A stretch of DNA of 64,000 nucleotides, taken from the NCBI RefSeq assembly GCF_001518015.1, contig NZ_LPUY01000020.1:1-64000 (forward strand). Reading direction: 5' to 3'. This DNA is from Tritonibacter horizontis (GTDB lineage: Bacteria; Pseudomonadota; Alphaproteobacteria; Rhodobacterales; Rhodobacteraceae). Below, piece by piece: positions 20,703 through 29,154 of the stretch (the stretch's first letter is position 1; each line of letters opens with the position of its first letter). The position numbers were made by a program, and so were the translations under genes. The notes beneath the pieces were generated by a model, which saw nothing but the letters and a program-made list of their open reading frames with translations, searched no databases and was not told the origin of the DNA.

Positions 20703-20827
20703 AAACTCTCCGAACTGCGAACCATTTCTGTAGTTCAAATCTAATCATTAGCATGCGCACCTTCACTACAGATTGACACGCAGAGCAGCGTGTGCAGCAT
20801 CGAGCCATACTTATCAAGAGTTGCATT
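20703..20827 (+). promoter_or_regulatory. Presumed promoter region of the giant helicase gene
   Basis: An AT-rich 125-bp leader containing the palindrome CTAATCATTAG (20741-20751). The segments CTGTAG (about 20729) and CTACAG (about 20765) form a further dyad. It is the only space between the IS end and the gene, so a promoter must lie here or inside the IS. No convincing -35/-10 pair was identified. Confidence 0.3.
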
Positions 20828-23800
20828 ATGTCAGAAATCATTGATCCAATAACCACAGCTGAGGAAGATCAGAACCTCACGGTAACTTTCTCTACGGCGG
20901 ATAAAATCAATTTCTCCTCCGCCCAGAACGGCGTTTCGATTCTTCGCAAGATTAAGTTAATCAATGGGACAGATGCGCCTCTGGAGAACCTTTCTATTAC
21001 GATTGAGAGCACGCCCTCTGTCATCAAGCCGAAAACCTGGACGCTGGATCGGCTTGGCCCAGGCGAAGAACGGAAGCTGTCTGATCTCGAAACGCCCTTA
21101 AATGACGCGCTCCTATCCGGGCTGAACGAGGCAGAGTTTGGCCAATTGAAATTGACGGTATCCGCCGATGACACGCGACTGTTTCGCGAAGACCGTCGGA
21201 TCGAAATGCTGGCTCGGGACGAATGGGGCGGCATCGGAGATATGGCCCATCTGCTGGCTGCTTATGTCTCGCCCAACGATGCGGTGGTGGCAGCCATCCT
21301 GAAGGAGGCCGGTCGGCTGCTGGAGCGTGGCGGAAAAAGCGGCGCAATTGACGGCTACCAGTCGAAAGATCCAGGGCGTGTGTGGATGCTCGCGGGAGCA
21401 ATCTGGTCTGCGACCACCGCGCTTGGATTGACCTATGCCTATCCTCCAGCGTCTTTTGAGACACGCGGTCAGAAGGTTCGCAGCCCTGCGCGCGTTAAAT
21501 CAGAAGGGCTTGCAACCTGCTTGGACAGTTCCTTGTTGCTTGCTGCGTGCTTCGAAGCGGCTGGGTTGAACTCAGTGGTTCTATTTTCTGAGGGTCACGC
21601 TTGGGCAGGTGTTTGGCTTACCGAACGCGATTTCGGTCAGGTGACGGAACCTGATGTCATGACTGTGCGCAAGGCCATTGACGCCCGCGAGTTTATCACC
21701 ATGGAGACGACACTTCTAACAAAGCGACCAACTATCGGTTTGGAGCAGGCAGTCAGCGTCGGACGTGACCTGACGGCTGAACGCAATGAGCATACCTTCC
21801 AATTGGCCGTTGATGTTCGGCGGGCACGCGTCGCGCGCATCAGGCCGCTTGCCTCTCACAGCATTGAGACAAACCCAGAAGCTGAACTGATCGAAGCTGC
21901 GCCCCCAGCCTTGCCAAAGCCGCTGGCCTTTGATTTCCTGCCAGGTGATCTCGTAGATGAAGAGCCGAAGACGCCACAAGATCGCATTTCACGCTGGCAA
22001 CGTAAGCTGCTGGATCTGTCCCTGCGCAACCGCTTGCTGAATTTCCGCGATACCAAGCAAACTATCCCCTTTGTCTGTCCGGACGTTTCGAGTCTTGAAG
22101 ACCAATTGGCCGAAGGAAAGAAATTCAAAGCTCTTGCACTCAAGGACGAAGATCCAGTCGGACAGCGTGACCTGCTAAGCAAGGAAGAGCCTAAGCTGCT
22201 CGAAGATGTCGCGCGCGACGCCTTTGCCAAAGGACAACTGGCTGTCCCATTAACAGGAAAAGACACAAACAACCGCCTTCTCGGGCTTTTCCGCAAGGCC
22301 AAGAGCGACATGCAGGAAGGCGGCACCAATACTCTGTTTCTCGCCGCAGGCTTCCTGCGTTGGAAAAAGACTGACACCGATACACGCAGCTACCGTGCAC
22401 CATTATTGCTTATCCCCGTGAAGGTATCGCGTCGCTCTGCCCAATCCGAATTCATCATCGAGCACCACGAGGATGATGTCCGCCTGAACGCGACTCTCCT
22501 CGAGTTTCTCAAGCGCGACTTTGACCTTCATATCCCAGAACTTGAGGGGGAGTTGCCGCGTGATGAGAGCGGCTACGACCTGCCGCTGATATTCGAAATC
22601 ATGCGGCGCAAAGTGCGCGACGTCGCGGGGTTCGAGGTGGTGGTGGAACTGGCTATGTCAACCTTCTCCTTTGCCAAGTTCCTGATGTGGAAAGACCTGG
22701 TAGAGCGGACGGATAGCCTGCGCAATAATGCATTGGTACAGCACCTCGTCGACAATCCAACCGAGCCATTCCTTGCCGAAGGTGCGGCCGCACTTCCCTC
22801 AGCAGCTGATGTGGATCGACGGGTCGCACCACGAGATATGTTCACGCCGTTGCCTGCGGATTCTTCACAGTTGTCGGCTGTCCTTGCTGCACAGGACGGG
22901 CATGATTTTGTCCTTATCGGCCCTCCAGGAACCGGCAAAAGCCAGACTATCGCTAACATCATTTCGCAGTGTCTCGCAGTTGGAAAGACCGTTCTTTTCG
23001 TTGCCGAGAAGTCCGCGGCGCTGGACGTCGTACATCGTCGCTTATCGGCGCATGGGCTTGGCGACGCGGTCTTGGAACTCCATTCCAACAAGGCAGACCG
23101 AAAGTCTGTGCTCAATCAACTGGGGCGTAGCTGGGATCGGCAGGGCGAAGTGTCAGAGGCCGAATGGATTCGAGTGACTGATGACCTTTCGATCAAACGC
23201 ACTCAGTTGAATGAGTACGTTGCGGCCCTTCATCGCAAGGGTACGCAGGGCTTCAGTGTCTATGAAGCGGTGGGCCATGCTGCGCACGCGGAGGTTTCTT
23301 TTGAGCTGTCCTTTGACAACAAGGATGCCCACGATGCCGAGAGCTATGCGCATTTAAGGACCTTGGCCGAGGCGGTCGGGCGCTGTCACCAAATTGTCCA
23401 GGACCGCCCAGCTTTGCCACTGGTCGGTGCCGAAGAGTGGTCTTTCGGCTGGCAAACTGAGCTTTTGTCGCGCTCGGAGAACCTGAGAAAGGCCACTCGT
23501 GAGGTGGCAGAGCACGCGACCGCCTTAACTGCTTTGTATGGGTTAACTGAAGATGCTCTGACCAAGGACCGGCTTGAAGAATTGGTGGCGCTTTCTGGAT
23601 GGCCGGCCAACGGTTCCGATGTAAGCTGGGGCTTGGAGGCGGACCTGCCGAATGCGGTCCAGGAAAGTGAACGACTTGCCCCAATGTTGGACGCGTATCG
23701 CACCGCGTCCGAGGCACTATCGGCAAGTTATCCTTTGGATCGACTGAGCACGATGCCGCTCGACCAGATGGATGCTGACTGGCGGCGTGCCCAAACCAAG

Positions 23801-26737
23801 TTCTGGCCATTCTCAACCTTCGCCAAATCCGCAGTGCGAAAGCTGCTGCAGACCTACGCTACAGGTGGCAAGGCTGATCCGAGTAACGACATTGCCGGTC
23901 TCGATGCCTTGCGGCGGATCAACGGCGACATCGAGACCATTGCATTGTCCAGCTGTCCCGCTTTCGAAAAGGCCGTAACCGACGCCACCCGTTTGGCCCA
24001 GTTGATCGGTGAGGCGCAGCAATTCAGAGCGGTGACCGACCCGCTGGCGTCAAAGGTCTCGGATCACTCACAATGGACTGAGGTCAAACTTACTCTGGCA
24101 CGCCGCGAGACTGGCGCCCTACGGACAGCCCTGGATGGCTTCAGTAAGGTTCATGAAAATTGGATCGCTCAGGCGGATGCCTTCCAGCAAGTAGCAGGCA
24201 CCGACCCTACAAAGCATTCCTTTGATGACCTCACCCAGCTGCTTGATCAAACGTTGGAGAACCGCGAGGCGTTGGAGGACTGGACGCGTTGGATCAACGT
24301 CCGCAATCAAGCTTGCGGGGCAGGATTGACCTCCCTGGTCGAAGCTGTTGAAGCCCGAACTTTGACTGGTGCCGTCGAAGAAGCTTTCACCACGGCCTAC
24401 GCCCAGTGGTGGCTGCCGCGGGCCATGGACGCAGAAGTAGCGCTGCGGGGCTTTTCCCACTGGTCCCATGAGGACGCGATCGACAAGTTCCGCGCCCTCG
24501 ACGATCGTGCTACTGAGATGGCAGCAGGGCAAGTCCTTCACCGCATCCGCCATGGTTTACCTGCTCGCGATGGCGTGGCCCGCAAATCGGAGCTGGGAAC
24601 CCTGCGCCACCAGCTCGGCCTGCAACGCCCCAGTATGCCGATCCGATCCCTGGTTTCAGAAATGCCTGATACCTTCACCAAACTCGCACCATGTGTGTTG
24701 ATGTCGCCGTTGTCTGTCGCGCAATACCTGCCTGCGGGGCAAGCTGCCTTTGACGTCGTAATCTTCGACGAAGCATCTCAGATCACAACCTGGGACGCGA
24801 TTGGCGCAATAGCACGAGGCCGGCAAGCCATTATCGTTGGCGACCCCAAGCAGCTGCCCCCCACCAACTTCTTTGGTCGCAACGATGACCCCGAAGAGGA
24901 TCTGCCAGAAAGCGAAAAAGACCTCGCTTCGATTCTTGACGAGGTGTCCGCTGCGGGTATCCCGACCCAGCAACTTGACTGGCACTACAGGAGCAGGGAT
25001 GAATCACTAATCGCATTCTCCAACTGGCATTACTATGGCGGGAGACTGGTGACCTTTCCGTCACCAGCCACGGAATCCCAAGCAGTAAAGCTGCACCAGA
25101 TAAATGGCACTTATGCCCGTGGCATGGGGCGCACTAACGAGGACGAGGCCCGAGCCATATCCCGTATGGTTGTGCTCCGGTTGACAGAATGGCTCGTGCT
25201 GCCTGAAGTAGAGCGCCTCACGCTTGGCGTCATCACCTTTAACGGTGAGCAACAAGGGCTGATCCTCGACCTGCTGGATGAGGAGCGCCGCAAGAACCCC
25301 GAACTGGAATGGTTCTTTGAAGACGAACGCGAAGAACCCGTCATCGTTAAAAATCTGGAAAACATCCAAGGGGACGAACGCGACATCATGCTGTTCTCGA
25401 TCACCTTCGGTCCGGATCACGCTGGCAAGCTTTCGATGGCGTTTGGTGCGCTCAATAGCGATGGTGGGGAGAAGCGGTTGAACGTAGCAATTACCCGCGC
25501 TCGGCAAGAGTTGCATATCTTTGCCTCGGTTCGTGCGGATCAGATCGACTTGACCCGCACAAAGGCGCTTGGCGTAAAGCACCTCAAGGGTTTCCTGGAC
25601 TTCGCGGCGCGTGGGCCAGTTGCACTTCCTTCGCAAGACGATGGCTCCCTCGGCCCTGTGGAGAACGTCTTTGAGGCGGCCATCAAAGTGGCCATTGAGG
25701 CGAAGGGTTGGGAACTACGGCCACAAATTGGTGTCTCCGGCTTCCGTATCGACTTGGGTGTCGTGCATCCGGATCATGCGGGCGTGTACCTTGCAGGGAT
25801 CGAATGCGACGGGGCGACCTATCACGGCTCTGCCACGGCGAGAGACCGGGATAAAGTACGACAAGCTGTTCTGGAAAACCTCGGCTGGACGATTTTGCGC
25901 ATCTGGTCGACTGATTGGTTCAAGAACCCAAAGGCCGTCGTGGAGCGTATCCATGACGCGCTGACGAACCATCTGGAGGACGACCGGGCAAGGCGCGCGG
26001 AAGAAGATGCCACCCGAGCTACTTCATTTGAAGAGGAATTGCCGACCGACGAAATCGAACCTGTCGAACAAAGTAATGCAACTGAAATGGTGACAGCTCC
26101 GGTGAAACTGGAGCAAGTGCCTGATCCAACTATGGATCTACTCGAACCTCGCGAAGAACCTCTTGTTGCAGGCGTTAAACGTCCGGAACATGATTTAATA
26201 GAAGCGGGCGCTACGGAGGTATTCGGAGATCTGCCTCCAGATCCGGAGCAATTCTACGATGCGGCCTACATCCCGCGCCTTGAACGTCTGATAGAGGATA
26301 TCGTCGAGAACGAAGGACCACTTCCAGTGACACTCCTTTCCCGGCGTGTCGCTCAAAAACATGGATGGCAACGTACTGGGCGACGTATCGTTGAACAGGT
26401 GCGCGCGGCCTTGGCGCGCATCGATGTCCACAATGCGGACGGCGTCGATTTTGCATGGAGGAAGGGCAGTCACTCAAACCGTGTACCGTTTCAGACTGAC
26501 CTGGATCGCAGCATCCGCGACATCTCGCGCGCAGAAATTGCCTGGCTCTATGACGCTAATGCACCGGCGCTCGAACGAAGCGACGACCCCGCTCGCGATC
26601 TATCGCGTCTGGTAGGCTTGCAGCGTTTGACAGCCGACAGCCGAAGTTATCTCGAAGCCTGTCTCGAATGGCGGAAAGAATCTACTTCGGAGCCAGTCGC
26701 AGACGCTCCACAGGAAAATCAGGATCGCGACCCGTAG
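20828..26737 (+). CDS. Giant transglutaminase-like / DUF4011 / SF1 helicase / PD-(D/E)XK nuclease / DUF3320 defence-type protein
   Basis: 1,969 residues from ATG 20828 (AAGAG upstream; a GTG at 20792 is a less likely start). An N-terminal beta-rich domain is followed by a transglutaminase-like segment with Cys231 (ATCLDSSLLLAA) and His257 (EGHAWAGVW), then DUF4011 (WQRKLLDLSLRNRLLNFRD). The superfamily 1 helicase has Walker A GPPGTGKS at 698-705, Walker B FDEAS around 1314 with GDPKQLPPTNF, and the late motif NVAITRARQELHIF. A Vsr/MTES_1575-type nuclease follows with Asp1642 (RIDLG) and Glu1659 (ECDGATYHG), then a DUF3320 domain near the C-terminus (AAYIPRLERLIEDIVE). Proteins of the DUF4011-helicase-Vsr type have been reported as single-gene antiphage systems (I recall the name Hhe). 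All motifs appear intact, so this is the most likely active defence cargo. Confidence 0.88.
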   Translation: MSEIIDPITTAEEDQNLTVTFSTADKINFSSAQNGVSILRKIKLINGTDAPLENLSITIESTPSVIKPKTWTLDRLGPGEERKLSDLETPLNDALLSGLNEAEFGQLKLTVSADDTRLFREDRRIEMLARDEWGGIGDMAHLLAAYVSPNDAVVAAILKEAGRLLERGGKSGAIDGYQSKDPGRVWMLAGAIWSATTALGLTYAYPPASFETRGQKVRSPARVKSEGLATCLDSSLLLAACFEAAGLNSVVLFSEGHAWAGVWLTERDFGQVTEPDVMTVRKAIDAREFITMETTLLTKRPTIGLEQAVSVGRDLTAERNEHTFQLAVDVRRARVARIRPLASHSIETNPEAELIEAAPPALPKPLAFDFLPGDLVDEEPKTPQDRISRWQRKLLDLSLRNRLLNFRDTKQTIPFVCPDVSSLEDQLAEGKKFKALALKDEDPVGQRDLLSKEEPKLLEDVARDAFAKGQLAVPLTGKDTNNRLLGLFRKAKSDMQEGGTNTLFLAAGFLRWKKTDTDTRSYRAPLLLIPVKVSRRSAQSEFIIEHHEDDVRLNATLLEFLKRDFDLHIPELEGELPRDESGYDLPLIFEIMRRKVRDVAGFEVVVELAMSTFSFAKFLMWKDLVERTDSLRNNALVQHLVDNPTEPFLAEGAAALPSAADVDRRVAPRDMFTPLPADSSQLSAVLAAQDGHDFVLIGPPGTGKSQTIANIISQCLAVGKTVLFVAEKSAALDVVHRRLSAHGLGDAVLELHSNKADRKSVLNQLGRSWDRQGEVSEAEWIRVTDDLSIKRTQLNEYVAALHRKGTQGFSVYEAVGHAAHAEVSFELSFDNKDAHDAESYAHLRTLAEAVGRCHQIVQDRPALPLVGAEEWSFGWQTELLSRSENLRKATREVAEHATALTALYGLTEDALTKDRLEELVALSGWPANGSDVSWGLEADLPNAVQESERLAPMLDAYRTASEALSASYPLDRLSTMPLDQMDADWRRAQTKFWPFSTFAKSAVRKLLQTYATGGKADPSNDIAGLDALRRINGDIETIALSSCPAFEKAVTDATRLAQLIGEAQQFRAVTDPLASKVSDHSQWTEVKLTLARRETGALRTALDGFSKVHENWIAQADAFQQVAGTDPTKHSFDDLTQLLDQTLENREALEDWTRWINVRNQACGAGLTSLVEAVEARTLTGAVEEAFTTAYAQWWLPRAMDAEVALRGFSHWSHEDAIDKFRALDDRATEMAAGQVLHRIRHGLPARDGVARKSELGTLRHQLGLQRPSMPIRSLVSEMPDTFTKLAPCVLMSPLSVAQYLPAGQAAFDVVIFDEASQITTWDAIGAIARGRQAIIVGDPKQLPPTNFFGRNDDPEEDLPESEKDLASILDEVSAAGIPTQQLDWHYRSRDESLIAFSNWHYYGGRLVTFPSPATESQAVKLHQINGTYARGMGRTNEDEARAISRMVVLRLTEWLVLPEVERLTLGVITFNGEQQGLILDLLDEERRKNPELEWFFEDEREEPVIVKNLENIQGDERDIMLFSITFGPDHAGKLSMAFGALNSDGGEKRLNVAITRARQELHIFASVRADQIDLTRTKALGVKHLKGFLDFAARGPVALPSQDDGSLGPVENVFEAAIKVAIEAKGWELRPQIGVSGFRIDLGVVHPDHAGVYLAGIECDGATYHGSATARDRDKVRQAVLENLGWTILRIWSTDWFKNPKAVVERIHDALTNHLEDDRARRAEEDATRATSFEEELPTDEIEPVEQSNATEMVTAPVKLEQVPDPTMDLLEPREEPLVAGVKRPEHDLIEAGATEVFGDLPPDPEQFYDAAYIPRLERLIEDIVENEGPLPVTLLSRRVAQKHGWQRTGRRIVEQVRAALARIDVHNADGVDFAWRKGSHSNRVPFQTDLDRSIRDISRAEIAWLYDANAPALERSDDPARDLSRLVGLQRLTADSRSYLEACLEWRKESTSEPVADAPQENQDRDP

Positions 26738-26856
26738 TTCTCCGGAGCGAAGGCATTCAAGAGATACAACCAATTTTAAGGTTGTGCCGGACGCATGAGT
26801 GATAGCGTCGCGTCCTACTGCCCCTTTTGGCTCTTAACATGATCGACGCTCTGGTG

Positions 26857-26892
26857 CAGTTACAGACAATTATTCGGATTTGTCTGTAACTG
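26857..26892. repeat. 13-bp perfect inverted repeat
   Basis: Arms CAGTTACAGACAA (26857-26869) and TTGTCTGTAACTG (26880-26892) are exact complements around a 10-base spacer. It lies 120 bases after the giant gene. It could be a terminator without a T-run, or an operator. Confidence 0.6.
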
Positions 26893-27039
26893 AAACTACG
26901 CGTCCAACGACCGCCAAGCATAGTTTCTTGAAATACAACCTGATGGCATGCATAGGCGATATCTTCAGTATTTCGCCCGATATACCAGTATAGTGGGTAA
27001 AATACCGTCGCTATACCGACAAAAAGGAGGCACAAAGCT

Positions 27040-27076
27040 CGGCCTCGATGCCCAGCCCCTTACGGAAAATGTTGAT
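27040..27076 (-). repeat. Inverted copy A of a 37-bp gene-end fragment
   Basis: Read on the minus strand it matches 28947-28983 on the plus strand at 33 of 37 bases. Both encode INI(F/Y)R(K/Q)GLG(I/L)(E/D)A before a stop codon, so they look like the 3' ends of two related, otherwise missing genes. Confidence 0.55.
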
Positions 27077-27223
27077 ATGAGTGCTTCCATTTGCCCCCGG
27101 AAGGGCCAGCATTGCTTTTGAAACAAGGTTCTTGTGGAAACTCTGAGGGGGAACGCAAGTGTGCTAAGTCTCGAAAATATCTTCGAGAGGGCTCCGAGCG
27201 GATCGCTGCGAGTATCCTCGACA

Positions 27224-27319
27224 TTTACTTGAGCTTGGACAACATCATTTACTTGAAATTGGACTATGATGTTTACTTGATAACGGACAAGGCTATATAC
27301 TTGAAATTGGACGCATGTG
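27224..27319 (+). repeat. Four tandem 24-bp direct repeats upstream of the Fic gene
   Basis: Units begin at 27224, 27248, 27272 and 27296, exactly 24 bp apart, with consensus TTTACTTGAAATTGGAC followed by seven variable bases. They end 16 bases before the Fic start codon. The spacing and position fit an operator array bound by the product of the downstream gene, whose N-terminal domain resembles AbiEi-type DNA-binding antitoxins. Confidence 0.75.
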
Positions 27320-27335
27320 ATGAATCGGGACGGTT

Positions 27336-28853
27336 ATGGTAGACAAACGGGAGATCTTGGCCGGCGCGATGGAAGCCCTGCACACCTTGCAGAAGCAAGG
27401 ACATCTTGTTGTTCGCAGCGGCGAGATCGACCCGGTGAGGATCAAGGCGCTAAGGAAGGCGGGCTATCTTCAGCCCATCATGAAGGGCTGGTATCATCTG
27501 TCGGACCCCAGTTCGCGTCCTGGTGACACGACGCCGTGGACGATGAGCTACTGGTCATTTATCCAGAGATACTGCGAGCATCGTTTCGGTAGCGACTGGG
27601 TTCTCAGTCCTGAGATTTGCCTTAGCCTGCATACTGGATCTCAGGTGCCGGTTACCCAGGTGATGGTGCATGCCCCCAAGGGAGGCAACAATGCTGTCGA
27701 ACTCCCAGGCAAGCGCTCGCTCTTCGATCTGAGGGTCAGGGAGCTTCCTGAGCAGGGACGGAGGATGCAGATGCCGAATGGGCTGAGGGTCTACACTCCG
27801 GAGGCCACGCTGATCCATATGGCAGAGAATTGCTATCATACGCAGGCTATGTCGGTGGCAGCACTGATGGGCAGCTACCGAAATGTCGATGTCCTGTTGC
27901 GCGCGGTGGTGGGCGGGGCGCACAGGCGCCCGGGTAACCGCCTGGTTGGCGCGTTCAAGCACTTGGGGATGGACGATCACGCCAAGCGCCTGGCCGATGG
28001 CATGCGCCGCGCAGATATGGATCTGAGGAATGAAAACCCCTTTACGGGGGAAGGCATTGCTGTTGTTGCTGGTGCGGCCCCGATCTCTAACATGTTGCGA
28101 GCGATATGGCAGAGGGACCGACAAGCGATCATTGACCTGCTACCGGCCCCGGGAGGGCCTGTGGAAGTCGACGAGGTGCTTGGGCGGATCGACGATGTCT
28201 ACACCCATGATGCCTGGAACTCGCTCTCGATCGAAGGTTATCGGGTCTCCGAAGAGCTGATCGAGAAGATTCGCAGCGGTAGCTGGGACCCGGAGGCCGA
28301 CATGTCGGACGCCACCTCTCGTGATGCAATGGCCGCAAAGGGCTACTGGAATGTTTTCCAGTCTGCCCGCGAGGTGGTGAAAACATCCATCGAGCGAGGT
28401 GAGCCGGTCTCGGTGCGCGACAATCTAAGCGATTGGTATCAGGATCTCTTCGAGCCGTCGATCGACGCAGGCATCCTGACGCGAGGCCAACTGATCGGAT
28501 ATCGCAATCACCCGGTATTTATTCGCACAGCCAATCATGTGCCCCCGGCGTGCGAAAAGCTTATGGATGCGATGGAGACCTACTTCGACCTCCTTGACGA
28601 GGAGGAGCATTCCGGAGTGCGCGCGGTGCTTGGTCACTGGCTTTTGGGCTACATCCACCCTTATCCCGACGGAAACGGGCGCCTCGCTCGTTTCGTGATG
28701 AACGCGGTGCTCGCGAGTTCGGGCTATCCATGGGCTGTGATCCGGCTCGATCAGCGGAGGCGCTATATGCAGGCTCTCGACGCTGCGAGTTTTGGAGGCG
28801 ATATCGCTCCCTTCGCGAAGCTGATAAGTGAGCATCTTGGCAACAAGCCCTGA
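27336..28853 (+). CDS. AbiEi-like domain fused to Fic AMP-transferase domain
   Basis: 505 residues. The N-terminal ~200 residues (ALRKAGYLQPIMKGWYHLSD ... LSPEICLSLHTGSQVP) resemble the winged-helix and companion domain of AbiEi-type antitoxins. The C-terminal half is a Fic domain with the catalytic loop HPYPDGNGR at His441 and following. An inhibitory motif S-x3-E-G (SLSIEG, Ser296/Glu300) precedes the Fic core, as in class II Fic proteins whose own helix blocks ATP binding. The catalytic residues are complete. It therefore resembles a one-chain toxin-antitoxin with a DNA-binding half, fitting autoregulation through the four 24-bp repeats directly upstream. Modified target unknown. Confidence 0.85.
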   Translation: MVDKREILAGAMEALHTLQKQGHLVVRSGEIDPVRIKALRKAGYLQPIMKGWYHLSDPSSRPGDTTPWTMSYWSFIQRYCEHRFGSDWVLSPEICLSLHTGSQVPVTQVMVHAPKGGNNAVELPGKRSLFDLRVRELPEQGRRMQMPNGLRVYTPEATLIHMAENCYHTQAMSVAALMGSYRNVDVLLRAVVGGAHRRPGNRLVGAFKHLGMDDHAKRLADGMRRADMDLRNENPFTGEGIAVVAGAAPISNMLRAIWQRDRQAIIDLLPAPGGPVEVDEVLGRIDDVYTHDAWNSLSIEGYRVSEELIEKIRSGSWDPEADMSDATSRDAMAAKGYWNVFQSAREVVKTSIERGEPVSVRDNLSDWYQDLFEPSIDAGILTRGQLIGYRNHPVFIRTANHVPPACEKLMDAMETYFDLLDEEEHSGVRAVLGHWLLGYIHPYPDGNGRLARFVMNAVLASSGYPWAVIRLDQRRRYMQALDAASFGGDIAPFAKLISEHLGNKP

Positions 28854-28867
28854 CAGAAAGGCTATGT

Positions 28868-28901
28868 CTCGAAGCGTATCGGCGCGCCAACACGCTTCGA
28901 G
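28868..28901 (+). terminator. Hairpin after the Fic gene
   Basis: Perfect 10-bp arms CTCGAAGCGT / ACGCTTCGAG enclose a loop that itself contains GGCGCGCC. It lies 15 bases after the stop codon and is not followed by a T-run, so termination is inferred from placement. Confidence 0.5.
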
Positions 28902-28946
28902 CCTTACTCCACAGCACGGAATGGTCACCCAAAGAGGGACGACGCC

Positions 28947-28983
28947 ATCAACATTTACCGTCAGGGGCTGGGCCTCGATGCCG
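28947..28983 (+). repeat. Inverted copy B of the 37-bp gene-end fragment
   Basis: Partner of 27040-27076. In frame it reads DDAINIYRQGLGLDAALSQ before TAG at 29010-29012. No start or upstream body of such a gene remains, so it is a 3' remnant next to the right transposon end. The family was not recognised. Confidence 0.55.
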
Positions 28984-29025
28984 CCTTATCCCAAGGCCAG
29001 CACCTACATTAGCACCGGATATGCG

Positions 29026-29127
29026 CGCAAAGTTATGCGCTCAAACGGCGCAAAGATATGTGCTCAATGTCATGGCTAAGTCATTGATATATGGTGATCG
29101 ACGCGCAAAGATACGCGCTTCCCTACA
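29026..29127. repeat. Right transposon end: inverted repeat plus three internal sites
   Basis: Three 15-bp sites in inverted orientation to the left-end ones: CGCAAAGTTATGCGC (29026-29040), CGCAAAGATATGTGC (29049-29063) and CGCAAAGATACGCGC (29104-29118), spaced 23 and 55 bp. The tip CGCTTCCCTACA (29116-29127) is the exact complement of the left tip. Unequal site number at the two ends is a Tn7-family trait. Confidence 0.85.
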
Positions 29128-29132
29128 CCTTG
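29128..29132. repeat. Right target-site duplication CCTTG
   Basis: Exact match to 13668-13672. Removing the element and one copy restores a continuous gyrB 3' flank leading to the terminator at 29155. Confidence 0.9.
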
Positions 29133-29154
29133 TCTCACGACACAGGAATCACGG

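Larger units (their letters stand above)
26738..27223. other. Intergenic region with a perfect 13-bp inverted repeat
   Basis: AT-rich, with no convincing gene. It contains the 13-bp perfect dyad at 26857-26892 and the inverted 37-bp segment at 27040-27076. On the minus strand a 33-codon open frame (27112 to 27011) ends in the phrase INIFRKGLGIEAEL, matching a gene-end fragment near the right transposon end. Confidence 0.5.
13673..29127. mobile_element. Tn7/Tn5053-like transposon carrying defence-type cargo (transposase lost)
   Basis: A 15,455-bp element delimited by TGTAGGGAAGCG (13673-13684) and its exact complement (29116-29127), flanked by a perfect CCTTG duplication. Ends of the TGT...ACA type, internal repeated binding sites, 5-bp duplication and an internal TniQ/TnsD-like gene all point to the Tn7/Tn5053 transposon superfamily. 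No DDE transposase, TnsA nuclease or TniB/TnsC ATPase is present, so it cannot move by itself. Contents in order: HsdM-HsdR fusion, tniQ, DUF433 protein, IS256 derivative, giant helicase-nuclease, Fic fusion. It looks more AT-rich than the flanking chromosome, especially 13740-14080 and 26760-27320. Confidence 0.9.

Noticed and set aside
26757-27035. 92-codon minus-strand ORF in the island
   Set aside because: No recognisable domain, unusual composition, no ribosome-binding site, and it overlaps the 13-bp dyad; probably chance.
27224-27319. Possible CRISPR array
   Set aside because: The four 24-bp units are contiguous with only seven variable bases each, so there are no spacers of normal length, and no cas genes are nearby.
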